From Lumnitzera littorea (taxonomy: Eukaryota; Streptophyta; Magnoliopsida; Myrtales; Combretaceae), in the NCBI GenBank assembly GCA_024138015.1, contig JAMXBB010000006.1:69191581-69255580 (forward strand): a stretch of DNA of 64,000 nucleotides, written 5' to 3'. The translations under genes were made by a program, and so were the position numbers. A model generated the notes under the pieces. It made no database searches. It had not been told where the DNA came from and saw nothing but the letters and a program-made list of their open reading frames with translations. How positions within the stretch are numbered: the stretch's first letter is position 1; every line of letters starts with the position of its first letter. Positions 48,830-60,084 of the stretch are shown here, piece by piece.

Positions 48830-51800
48830 AAGCAACATGTTATCTTAACAGTGGATGTTCAAGATACATGACTGGTGATGCTTCTTTGTTCATAAGCTTG
48901 GAATGGAAGGAAGATGAGTATATGAAATTTGGTGACAATGGTAAAGGTAAAATACTTGTGGTAGGTACAATTGGTTTGGCATCATATACAATAGAAAATG
49001 TATCCTTGGTTAAAGGACTAAAACATAATTTGTTAAGTATAAGTTAGTTGATGACAAAGAATATAAAATAACATTTGAACATAACAAATGTATTGGATAT
49101 TATAAAGATTGATTAAAGTTATCTGAAGGCTTTAGAAGGAAAAATATTTATTTAATTAAACCATTTGAAGTATCATTTGATAGTTGCTTTATCTCTATGA
49201 ATGATAATACTATACTTTGGCACAAAAGGTTAGGACATGTAAATTTTCTTTAACTTAAGAAATTATCTAAAAAGAACTTAATTGAAGGATTACCAAAATT
49301 GCATGCTCATGAAAATATTCGTTGTATTGCTTATCTAAAAGAATAAGATGAGTTCCTCATCACATAAGAGCAAGAAAACTATATCCACTCAAAGACCTTT
49401 AGAGCTGTTGCATTTATATTTATTTGGTCCAACTCAAACTCTAAGTCTTGAAAGAAATAAGTATGGATTTGTTATAATAGATGACTTCTCAAGATTTACT
49501 TGGATCTTATTCTTGCATTATAAAAGTGATGCTTTCAATAGTTTTGAAATATTTTCCAAAGGAGTTCAAAATGAAAAAGGCCTCTCTATCATTAGTCGAT
49601 AGATTGATCATGGCAATGAATTTGAAAATTCTAATTTTATTTTGTTTTGTGAAGAAAAAGGCATCATTCATAACTTTTCTGCACCATACACCATAACAAA
49701 ATGGAGTAGTAGAACACAAAAACAAGACCATCTAAGAAATGACAAGAACACTATTGAATGAAAGTGGTATAGCTGATCATTTTTTAGTTGAAAAAGCATC
49801 AATTGCTTGTTACATTATAACTTGAGTGTATGTTAGACCTTTGAAAAATAAAATTGCTTATGAGATTTACAAAGGAAGAAAGAGTACTATTTCATATTTT
49901 TACACATTTGGTTGTAAATGTTTTGTAAAGAAAACAGAAAAAGCATTAGGAAAGTTTGAAGATAGAGCTAATGAAGCCATCTTTTAAGGTTACTCTTTGG
50001 ACTCAAAGGCATATTGAGTATATAATAAATTAACAAAAGTAATAGAAGAATCAATAAATGTCAAGTTTATTGAAGAAACAGACAATTAAGAATCAAATGA
50101 TAAACTTCCAATTGCCATGAATAAAAAGAGTTCTACACGACATCATTCAGAAGGTAAGTTAAAACCTCCATTAGAAGGAACATCAAAAACTTCAAGAATG
50201 CTTAAAGCATCTAAAACAAAACCAGGATTAGAAGGTTCTTTAGAGATGAGCAACAATTTTGTTGAAACATGTTCATAAGGCAAGTTAAAAGGTTCTAAAC
50301 ACTTTCATGCATCACTATCAACACTTAGATTTAAAGCATATCATCCTCTTGAACTTGTGATTTGTTATGTTAGATTTGGAATTAGAACAAGATCGAGCTT
50401 ACAAAATTTTCAAAACCATTTTTCTTTAATATTTGAAATCAAACCTAATTCAGTTAATGAAGCTTCAAATGACAATAATTAGATCTTAGCTATGCAAGAG
50501 GAACTTGGTCAATTTTAGAGAAATCAAGTATAGAACTTAGTTCCAAGACCTAAGGATAATTGGTCATAGGCACTAAATGGGTTTTTAAAATAAGTTGGAT
50601 GTACAAGGTAAAATAGTAAGAAATAAAGCTCGTTTAGTTGCTAAAGGATATTCTTAGGAAGAGAGAATAGATTATGATGAAACTAACACTCTTATGGATA
50701 GATTAGAAGTTATAAGATTACTTCTTGCTTTTGCTTGTTTGAAAATTTCAAATTATATCAGATGGATGTCAAAAGTGCTTTAATAAATGGCTTTATACAA
50801 GAAGAAATATATGTTGAGCAACCCTCTAGATTTGAAGATCCATTTAAATCAAATCATGTATATAAGCTGAAAAAGGCCTCTATAGTCTTAAGCAAGCTCC
50901 TCATGCTTAGTACAAGAGGTTAAATTTTTAATCAAGAATAGTTTTCAAAGAGGAAAAGTTGATACTACATTGTTTATGAAACATTAAATAGAAGATATGT
51001 TAGTTGTATGGATTTATGTTGATGATATTGTTTTTGGTGCAACTATTGAAAAATATTGTCAAGAGTTTTCAAGCTTGATGTGAGCTGAATTTGAGATGTC
51101 GCTTATGGGAGAATTAAACTTCTTCTTGAGATAACAAATCAAACAAACAAAAAATGGGATATTTATCAACAAGAAATGTACACCAAGCAAATATTAAAGA
51201 AGTTTAGTTTTTAAAACACTAAGGATTCTTCAATTCCTATTAGTATTTCAACAAAGTTTGATATCATAGGTAATGGCAAAAAGGTAAATGAAAAATTATA
51301 TTAAAGCTTAATTGGATCTTTACTTTATTTAACAACTTCTCGTCTTGATATTTTGTTTAGTACTTGTGTTTGTGCTCGATTTCAGAGTTCACCAACAGAA
51401 ACACACCTAACTACAATTAAAAAGATTTTTAAATATATAAAAAAAAACACTGCAAAATTAGGAATTTGGTAACTTAAGAATCAAAATTTTAATCTCATAG
51501 GATATTCAAATATTGATTATGCAGGTCGCAAAGTGGATAGGAAAAGCACTTCAGGTGCTTACCAATTCTTAAGGGACAAGCTAGTTTCTTTGATATTCAA
51601 GAAACAAAACTCTATTGCCTTTTCAACTGCAAAAGCATAATATGTTTTTATTGGGAATTGTTGCGCCCAAATACTTTGGTTAAAACAACAATTGAATGAT
51701 TATGGGATGAACTATAAAAATATACCTATAAAGTGTGATAATACTAATACAATAAATTTAATGATTATGGGATGAACTATAAAAATATACCTATAAAGTG

Positions 51801-51984
51801 TGATAATACTAGTACAATAAATTTAACAAAAAATCCAATTTATCACTTAAGGTCAAAACATATAGAAATAAGACACTATTTTATTCGTGATTATGTTGCA
51901 AATAATGATGTGAGTATTGAATTTGTACCAACCAAATATCAATTTATAGATATATTTACAAAACAATTGGATGAAAAGATTTGA
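48830..51984 (+). pseudogene. pol: Pol of Ty1/copia element C: protease, integrase, RT, RNase H
   Basis: Copia order, integrase before RT. Protease at 48836-48890: CYLNSGCSRYMTG, where the catalytic Asp of DSG is Asn. Gag-pre-integrase at 49215-49340: LWHKRLGHVNFL, then a broken CxxC. Integrase core at 49380-49740: PLELLHLYLFGPT (first Asp replaced), FVIIDDFSRFTWILFLHYKS, DHGNEFEN with the second Asp present, NFSAPYT. RT at 50580-51210: ARLVAKGYS, YQMDVKSALINGFIQEEIYV, then YVDDIVFGAT with the catalytic pair intact (51015). RNase H at 51490-51984: VDRKSTSGAYQFL, KQNSIAFSTAKA, then DNTSTINLTKNPIYHLRSKH and FTKQLDEKI before the stop. A 65-base duplication disrupts RNase H. Many stops; inactive. 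No env-like frame follows. Confidence 0.9.
51695..51824. repeat. 65-base tandem duplication inside copia RNase H
   Basis: AATGATTATGGGATGAAC occurs at 51695 and 51760 and the two units are almost identical (ACTAATAC against ACTAGTAC). Since 65 is not a multiple of three it shifts the frame of pol. Confidence 0.95.
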
Positions 51985-52384
51985 ATTTATCCATAATGAA
52001 ATTGGTATTTGTAATCCTTTTTGTTAGCATGAAGAATATTTAATTATTTCCCCCTAGGATCTAAAAAATTGGTCATGTACAGATAGAGAGTGTTTAATTT
52101 CTCTTTAAGCCCTTAAAAACCTAAACGTAAGTAGCATACGTGAAAAGTGCTTTTATTGGATGTGATGCTCCACATTTTTGACATGCTAGCTTAGGAATAA
52201 CTAATATTTCCTTAATTATCACAAAATTTGTACGCTAGGGTAGTGGATTATAAAAGCTTTGATTTTCATAATGGAATTATTGAAATGTTATTAAAGTTAT
52301 AAACATAAGTTTATACTTATAAATCAATATCTATCTACAACTTTAAGATATGAACCTTAAGATGTAATTTAGAGGTAGTGATAT
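51985..52384 (+). other. Element C sequence after pol, no gene seen
   Basis: It contains a purine/pyrimidine-rich tract TTTCCCCCTAGG near 52050 but no clear PPT-LTR junction. The 3' LTR of C does not begin here. It ends where element B inserts (target GATAT at 52380-52384). Confidence 0.45.
52380..52384 (+). repeat. Target-site duplication of element B
   Basis: GATAT here and AATAT at 63758-63762, differing by one transition. Confidence 0.55.
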
Positions 52385-52827
52385 TGTTGGTGAATTTTAG
52401 AAGTTGGAAATATCCTGCAAAGATAAAAAAGATGCTGGTACCAAGGCCAGTTTGGTGTGACCACTTTGATGCCTAAGTCAATAAGTCGGAATGAAAAAAG
52501 TAAAGTAAAGAGGTTAAGAGTTATTAGATGCCCCTTATAGAGTTTCTTTTCCCATATTTATAGGAAATTATTATGTTTGAAGGAGCAATTATCGGAATAA
52601 TTGTTGAGACACATGGAAACTTGTTGATTAGACACTTTCCTTGAAATGTAGGGATAGTAGGCAGTTATGTAATATAATCGTACTTGTGAAAATTGTTCGC
52701 ACCATGAATTTGAATTCAAATCAAGACCAAATGTATTACTTAGCGAGAAGCTAAGAATATAGATTTCTCAGCCTATTGGTAGTCAAATGGACAAGTAAGA
52801 TAGGTGGATGAAAATTGATTATAAACA
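52385..52827 (-). repeat. 3' LTR of element B
   Basis: 443 bases, colinear with 63312-63757. Both share long identical blocks such as AAGAGGTTAAGAGTTATTAG and ATGCCCCTTATAGAG. On the minus strand it begins TGTTTATAATC after the PPT. A TATA-like TATAAATA on the minus strand lies near 52555-52562. It is the same LTR family as element A. Confidence 0.85.
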
Positions 52828-52843
52828 TTTACCCCCTAACTCC
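52828..52843 (-). other. Polypurine tract of element B
   Basis: The minus strand reads GGAGTTAGGGGGTAAA directly before the LTR, matching the PPT of element A. Confidence 0.7.
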
Positions 52844-54964
52844 TATGTTCGAGAATTTGACAGAGGGAGTAATACATAATGCTCTAAAGGCCAAGTAAGG
52901 AACAATTCTTTAGATGCTGAGTGAGATAGGCAATAAGACAGTTCGCATCCTAATTGAAAAGTTGTAACTTTCAAATTCGCGCTTGTTCACGAAACCAAAA
53001 AGTAGTTAATATGACACCTATTGCCTCGGTCATCATTACACCACAGGCTAATAATTATTAGGGAGTTATCAACGGTTAGATTTCTATCTTGAAACACGCA
53101 TCAACAATCTGCACCACTGTTAAATTAATGCATCATTACCGTCAAAAACAAATTTGCCGTTATGAGGATAAGCTGTCCATAGTTAAAGGATTGTTTAAAA
53201 TCAATATTCATTTCTATTCAAAGTTAGAACCAAATTTTCTTACTTTCTTGTCTTCACTCTATCATTCTTCAACTTCTATGATACAGTTTCTCATAACCAT
53301 TCAGGTACGGTTCGCAACGTCATTCATTGACTTGTCCTCTTCAATTACGAAGCAACGGAAACTTAGGCCACTTCTCCTCCCCCAAATAAGGAGTAGGGCG
53401 ATGTGTTCTTCTAATAGCTCGGCTGATAATATTGACGAAAGGTGGGATAAACTCACCCAGGTAAACGCTCTTGCTATGGATAATTATCCCGAGGACAAAA
53501 AAGGGAGATCCTTAGCAAGATATCCGTATAACAATTTAGCTTACTTTCGCGACTCTCTAGATGGAACTGTCAGTTTTGCTGACAGAGTTCTTGTCATGAA
53601 ATATAACCAATACTAGCAAGATCTTCCTAGAATATAGAATCTAAGGAGGCCGAAGAGGAGGAGAGGGTATGTTTCCTAAGGGAGCATGAATTCCATATAT
53701 ACTTGAAGTATTTGTATTTTTTGTTGCACTTCCCTTTCTTAGTGTTCGTAAAGGGCTTCATCAACTACTTTAGAGTCACATCGAGTATGTTCTTACCCAA
53801 CGCATACTGGCTTCTAGTGGCTTTCAAAATAGTTTATGAAGAAGTCAATGTCAAGGCTATGCCTCAACTATTTCGATATTTCTTCATGATTAGGAGGTAG
53901 TTTAACGGGTGGTATTTTGCCATTGCAAGGTGTGGGCATAAGTTCATGGATGGATTAGAGTCCAAGATCCACAAGTGGCATGATAAATTCATGTCAATAG
54001 TGTCTAAAGAGAAGTTGGATTTATAGACTCAATGAACTAAGCCAATCTGTACTAAGGATATAGAATTGATGCCAAATGATGCAGCAATAGCAAAGAAAAT
54101 TCAAGAAAGTAGGAAGAAAAAAATGTTCTTCTATGATGTTGAGAGAATTATACGGCATTATGAAAGCGAAGAGCCAATCTTTGCTGAAAAAGAAGGTACG
54201 CTAAAGAGTTATCGCCATGCCAGGTATAGCTACAAAGGGGAAGCCATTCTCATGACTTGGGGGGAGAATTGTTGCCTTAAAGCCTTGCTTAGCACGGAGA
54301 ATATAAGTTTATTCTTTTCCTTTGTGCCAATATTAACTTGTTTGCTCATGTTACAAATATGAGTGCTAGCAAGGTAAATCCTGCCAAGTTACTAGCCCAA
54401 ACTAAGGCAAAAAAATCAAAAGTGGACAAGAGGGCAGCTATAGAAACCACTACCACTTGACCTGTTACCGTGAAGAAAATGGAAAAAGAGGACACATCCA
54501 AGTAAGCGGTAGTATTGAATAAAATATTTAACCTTCTGTCGAGCCGAGAAAGGTAAGCTGGGAGACCTGACCTCATGGTAAGGCCGAGGATGCCGCTACT
54601 ATCAAGGGGTTGTTGTTGGTGTTAGAGGCAACGCCTAACACTGATAAGAGATTGGGAAAGGAACTCACTGGCCAACCACCTGCTAAGAGGTCTAAGGTTT
54701 TGGACGAGAGGACAAAGGAGGCAATGTGGCCTAAAGCTCTCAGCATCAGTAGCACCAAATTCGTCCCCAACAAGGAGGTTGGTGAGTACTTTGTCCCATG
54801 TTAGAACCAAAACATTTTGGAAACCAACTCGGCCCTAGGCGATAGGATAAAATCTTTGGCCTTGATGGAAGGAATTATTCTTCCAAAGGATAGAGACTGC
54901 TAAGAAAGATGTTGATAGGGTCGGTGGTTGCAATAAGACCCATATTGTAGCCAAGTTATATGAT

Positions 54965-55034
54965 ATAAGTATTTATATTCATTTTTTTAACTGTTGAATT
55001 TACTTAGTTGCTGATATTCCTTTTCTTTTTTCAG
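54965..55034 (+). other. Candidate intron of the antisense gene of element B (upstream)
   Basis: 70 bases with a strong pyrimidine tract and TTTTTTCAG at the 3' end. The 5' end is ATAAGT, where the sister copy in A has GTAAGT, so the donor has decayed. Phase 0: AKLYD before, ISSHILTALD after. Confidence 0.6.
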
Positions 55035-55088
55035 ATAAGTAGCCACATTCTAACAGCTTTGGATAAGGCCAATAAGTAAACTAAGAAG

Positions 55089-55164
55089 GTAAGATCCATA
55101 GTAGTCTTCATGTATCTTGGTGAGTCATTTCTAGTACTCATTATATTAAATGAAATTGTTGCAG
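55089..55164 (+). other. Candidate intron of the antisense gene of element B (downstream)
   Basis: 76 bases from GTAAGATCC to GTTGCAG. Phase 0: the exon ends in TKK and the next begins KIEDVYNASKA. The exon before it is 54 bases, the same length as in element A. Confidence 0.65.
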
Positions 55165-56068
55165 AAAATTGAGGATGTGTATAATGCTTCCAAAGCCTAA
55201 ATTGCTGCTACCGAGAATATGAGGATTAGGGCCTAGATAGAGGCGAGAAAGCTCTAAGAAGACCCTTATTGCTAAAAAGTTGGCACATACCCTTATTGCC
55301 GATGAAGTCTCGAACTTGAAGGTCAAAATGGAAGAGTAGTACAAGGAGTTTGAAGGCCTAAAGGAGGAGCTGAAGAAGAAGAAAGAAGAGTGCTAGAGGG
55401 TTGGGCCAAACTCTTTATACGATGAGCGACAAGGAAGATAAGCTCAAAATGAAAATTAAAGAGTTAAAGACCAACAACTTGAACTTATAGTGCCGTGTTG
55501 TCGAATTGGACGAGACTATAAGGAGAAGACCATCAATAGAAGAGGCTCTCAATATAGTCACTCTTAGTCGGCAATACGAGAGACTTCAATGGAAGAAGTT
55601 GTTGGAGGGGGTTTAAGCGGTAAGAGAGGAGATCTTGAAGCTTTTCCCTAATTATGATCTATCTTGCCTTGACTTCACCGATGTCGATGACAAAGTTAGC
55701 AATGCTTACGAAGACGATGACGATGAGGCAGGTGCCGAGATTGTTAATAAGGGCAATAATGAAGCTCATGCCGAGGATTTAAGGGAAAACAAAGAACATC
55801 TATCAAAATTAATCCCCTATGAGTGGAAAGAGAAATCTACTAGCTTTGAGACCCCAGGTGTCAAGAAAGAAGCTTGCTTGGAGAAAGCCCTAGCCTCCGA
55901 TCCAAAAATTATTTCTGCTAATTCCAAGAGTAGGCTATAGGATTTTCTTTGTATTCTTTGTACCTTACTTCTCTCATGTAACTATTGAATGAAGTATCTT
56001 TCATATAATAGACCGAATATTCATAACTATATTGTTGAATGAAATCTCTTTCATATAAGTGTTTCTAG

Positions 56069-56228
56069 TACATTTTATTTCACGCACTGCGTTTTTTTAG
56101 CATGTATAATATACGTGTTTTATTTCACGTTCTTATTCATTAGCATGTTTTATTTCACATGCTAAATATTTCTCAACATGTTTTATTTCACACACCTAAT
56201 TACTTCTCAGCATGTTTTATTTCATAAG
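56069..56228 (-). repeat. Minisatellite between pol and the antisense gene of element B
   Basis: About five units of 33-34 bases; on the minus strand the core is CATGTGAAATAAAACATG. It is homologous to the array at 37268-37400 in element A. Confidence 0.75.
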
Positions 56229-56515
56229 CCCTATTCATGCGTCTTTATAGACATTGTTTGTTAGTCGTTTAAGGCATGGACGAGTTGCAATACTCGGCTG
56301 TAAGATCAATTTATGCAATTCGTGAACTATAATAGGCTAGAACTTAGGTCAGTTTATTTGCTGTATAGTCTATAACTCATTAAATTGGCAATAATAAAAA
56401 GAACAAGAAACATTATAAGACTTGAAACATAATCCTCATAAAAAAGTATTAGTAGTCTTACAATCAAGTAGGCTATCACCTTACAAACAAGTGGAGATGA
56501 ACATCATCTGACTAA

Positions 56516-58640
56516 TCAATTGAAATATAATTTCAAATTTTCAACATTCCATACTTGAGGGATGATTGATCCATCCAACCTTTCTAATCAAGAGGCCCCC
56601 CTTGCCAACGACTTCCCAAATTCTGATAGGATCCTCCCAATTCGCGTTGAGCTTCCCTTGACTCCTTCGTATGCCAGTAGCTTCCTTCTTTTAGCAAACC
56701 AGATCTCCAAGTTAAAAAACCTTATGCTTCACTTTCTGATTGTAACACCTTGCTACTCTATGCTGATATGCCATAACCCTAGCTCTTGCAATATCTCTGA
56801 TTTCATCAATGGTGTCCAAATTCACTGTTAATCTAACTTGATTAACCATAAAGTTAAAGTTTTACGTCCGTAGATTAGGTAAATCCAACTCAATCAGTAA
56901 CACGATTTTCATGTCATATGCTAACCTAAAAGGTATCCCCCAATTGCAGTTTTGCAGGTAGTTTAATACCCCTATAAGACATTCGATAGTTCATCAGTCC
57001 ATTTCCCTCTAACTTGATCTACTTTCCTTCTTAGGTTGTACAAAATGATATTGTTTATGGCTTCAACTTGTCCATTCGTCTAAGTGTGTGCTACAAACAT
57101 ATAGTTGAAGCGAATGCCATACTTTTCACAAAATGCCTAAAACTTATTTTTATCAAACTGCGGGCTGTTATCCATGATTATCATGTAAGGAACTCCAAAT
57201 ATTGATATGATGGAATTGAAAATGAAGGCTTCCAATTTTTGCTCGATGATCTTCACTACTGCCTTGGCCTTTGCCTATTTGGTAAAGTAATCCATGGCAA
57301 CAATGACGAATTGTCATTGGGGGCAGGGGCTGGATAGGCTACATAACTCAATTACAAGCACATTACTTGATGACTCATGCTTTTAGCACCAAGGGTAGTG
57401 CCAAACAACTTCCTTTGCATCTTCTCTCATGATCGGCCAATAATAGCCAAGTCGCAATGCTCAAATATATAGTGTCTACCCTTTTATGTGGTTACTGCAT
57501 ACACCACCATACAATTCGGATAACACCCTCTAGGCATCTCTTAGAGGAATGCATTGAAGATAGGGTTGTGACATATTGCGTTTATATAGCTGACCATCAA
57601 GCAGTGTATAGTTCACGGCTTGGTAAGCTAACCTTTGGATAAGCCTTGTTAAGATCCGTGAAGTCTATGCACATTTGCCACTTGATGTTAAACTTCTTGA
57701 CTAGTACACAATTGGTTAGCCAAGTTGGATAAGGCTCTTCTCAGATAAATCCTACCTTCAATAACTTTGGACTTCTTCATCTATTGCTGCTTGTCTCTTT
57801 GGTACAAAATGCCTTTTCTTTTGTTGGACCACCTTCACACTTAGATCAAGCTGGAATTTATGTACCATAACTTCTCTTGGATACTCAACATGTCCAAAGG
57901 GGACCATGCGAACATGTTAGCATTGGCTTGCAAGAAGTTAATCAAACTTTGCTGAATATTTGCTAATAAGGGTTTCCTTATCCTCGTTGTTTTCCCAAGG
58001 TCATCTCCTAAAGAAATTTCCTCAATATTACTCTTGGTATTCTCTATACCAAGCAACTTGCCTTCCGGATGAGTTTTTACCTGAAATACCTCTTCTTGTC
58101 TTAAGGCCCTCATATATAAGGACCTTGCTAATTGCTAATCCCCTTTGCACACGCTGACTCCTATGGGAGTAGGGAACTTGGCTTTAAGATGTGTAGTTGA
58201 AGGGACAATGCCAAATAGGTGTTGACATGGCTATCCCATTATCATGTTGTATGGGGACCAACATTTGACAACAAGGAAGTCTACTTTATCCTCTGCGACA
58301 TGCTCATCATTGCCAATTTGTATTGTCAAGAAATTACTCCGGCTACTTGGACTGGTTGGTTGTTAAATGCATACAAATCATACTCATAAGATCTTAGCTG
58401 TGCTTTGATCTTGGGTCTCATCTGGTGGAACACATGTTGAAAAATGATATCAGTCGAACTTCCTATGTCAACAAGAATCTTCTTGACTTCCAAGTTGGCA
58501 ACTCTTACACTGATAACTAGTACATCATCATACGGTCACTGGATAACCTCAAAGTCATCCTTTATGAAAGAAATTGTGTTGTCGATCCTGACCTTCTTGC
58601 CTTAGATGTTGCAGACGTAATTTTTGGCGTTTGTCAAGCT
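56516..58640 (-). pseudogene. pol: Pol of element B: protease, RT stub, integrase; RT core and RNase H deleted
   Basis: Minus strand. A protease at about 58610-58400 starts GKKVRIDNTISF and has VLVDIGSSTDIIF at 58485-58441, with the catalytic Asp kept and the next residue Ile instead of the usual Asn. The pre-RT segment at 58113-57850 includes NANMFAWSPLDMLS. RT starts at about 57760: KLLKVGFI, EEPYPTWLTNCVLVKKFN, CIDFTDLNKAYPK (57680-57640), and stops there. Directly after, at 57560, the integrase zinc module begins (YGGVCSNHIKG). So about 2 kb carrying the RT palm, RNase H and archaeal-like RNase H is missing. Integrase 57560-56820: MIIMDNSPQFD, FCEKYGIRFNYMFVAH, TNGQVEAINNIILYNLRRK; the second Asp and Glu are kept. 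Pol ends RLDGSIIPQVWNVENLKLYF with a TGA stop at 56516-56518. Confidence 0.85.
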
Positions 58641-60084
58641 TGAAGAGCTTGACTGGCCTCTAATAGGTCCACCGATAATGGTGTTAATCACTCCATTAGA
58701 TGCTCTACTGGGATTTGCATCCCTTGTATCTCTCCCGATGATATTTAGTCGAGTGTCATTCTCTTGTTCCTTACATTTCCTCTAGGATAGTCTATCGATA
58801 TTTTCGGCATCATGCGCTAGGAATTTTCACAAATGCCCACATTGAATCTCATCTTCAATTGTATTCTCGAGCTGTATGCACTCATCTATGTTGTAACCCT
58901 TGTCGTTGTGGAAGTCACAGCACTTGTTAGAATTTCTTCTCGAAGGATTTCCTCTCATTCTTTATAGCTATTGCAGAACACCTCTTTACCTACGTACTTC
59001 CATCAATATGTTCGAAATTGGATGATTGACGAGTGTGTGGGATGAAAATGTTAGAATCCTTGGTCTCTTTCTCTCGACATTCGAACTTTGATCATCATTT
59101 AAGCCGAGTCTGTCTTTCATACTTTTTCTCTTGTCATTTTTTCTATCTCTTCTATTTTAATCGGCCTCTCGCCGAGCCTTTATGTTATCTTCTTGATGGA
59201 TGCATGAGATGGCTTTAGCTTTGAATTCAATAAAAGTTTTTGACTTGTTTTTTGCGAGAGACTTGAAAAATTCTCTAAGAGGCTTAACTCCATCGATTGC
59301 GGCATTAAGGGGTACACTCATATCCAATTCTAAGATTTAAACCATCTCGGCCATAAACCTAGCCAGGTAGCCTCTAATTGATTCATCTGATTTTTGTTTG
59401 GTTGTGTTAAGGATTGAGGAGTCCTTAACAGGAAGTTTGGTTGCAAGGAAATGTTAAAGAAACACTTCTAATAATTCATCGAAACAAGAAATGGTGTTTG
59501 GTTTCAAGTGTTTAACCTATGTGCTGGCTACATTCCTCAAGGTTAAGGGAAAAGCTTGATAGGCCACCGCATCACTCAAACCATGCAACTTGACCAAAGT
59601 ACGTTTGTACTCCAAGTGGTCTTCGGGGTTCTTTATTCCATCATAAGTTTCAAACTGTGGTAACTTGATGTACCAAGGTATCATTTCCTCTAAAATCTCT
59701 GGAACAAAGGGACTCTTCTTGATTTGGAATTGCTTACTTGATGTAGCAAGGGTGCTAACATGCAAGGGACTCATATGGTGCACTTGCTACTGTTACTTAC
59801 CTTTGTCATTCTTTTTTAAAGCAGGAGTCAAGGGTCCCATTGCGACCTTAGCTTGCTTTTTTGGCAACTCTGGTGGATAAATTGAATCATCGCTATTATC
59901 AACATCATGATCGCCATGCTCTTTGTTCTGATTTGGATGAATACTATTATGAAGGAAGTTAACGATCTATTCATGTTTTTTGTTTAACTTTGAATTTTCC
60001 TTAGCCAAATCAAGGCATAGTTGCTTGAGTCTAGCCAATTGTTGCTCATCAATATGCTGACTCCCCCCTTCATAGTGTTGGAGG
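58641..60084 (-). pseudogene. gag: Gag of element B, main part
   Basis: Continues gag after the solo LTR insertion. It includes HHMSPLHVSTLATSSKQFQI, SPFVPEILEEMIPWYIKL, PQFETYDGIKNPEDHLEY and YQAFPLTLRNVAST (59783-59517), nearly the same as element A at 32690-32940. Then FLATKLPVKDSSILN, IRGYLARFMAEMV and the Tat knuckle YCDFHNDKGYNIDECIQLEN at about 58930-58870, complete here although broken in A. Further on, NGVINTIIGGP marks the gag-protease border. Stops are mostly at Gln and Trp positions. Confidence 0.85.
60080..60084 (+). repeat. Target-site duplication of the solo LTR in B gag
   Basis: GGAGG here and at 63229-63233, perfectly identical. Confidence 0.8.

Larger units (their letters stand above)
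53401..55940 (+). pseudogene. Antisense multi-exon gene of element B (putative gypsy type transposon protein)
   Basis: Plus-strand gene opposite to the pol of B, orthologous block by block to 37504-40128. I chose ATG 53401 (MCSSNSSADNIDERWDKL) because conservation with the A copy begins there; an open frame extends back to 53089 but is not conserved. Then GRSLARYPYNNLAYFRDSL, EEERVCFLREHEFHIYLKYL and, at 53730-53900, NYFRVTSSMFLPNAYWLL with VAFKIVYEEV, the putative gypsy type transposon block. KKKMFFYDVERIIRHYESE follows. After introns at 54965-55034 and 55089-55164 comes a coiled-coil-like part (EGLKEELKKKKEE) and an acidic tail (YEDDDDEAGAEIVNKG), ending SKSRL and stop at 55940. A small indel near 53640 shifts frame, and there are several stops. 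Biochemical role unknown. Confidence 0.7.

Noticed and set aside
53089..53400. N-terminal extension of the 175-codon plus-strand frame
   Set aside because: The sister antisense gene in element A shows similarity only from MCSSNSS (53401) on. The upstream part is probably 5' untranslated sequence.
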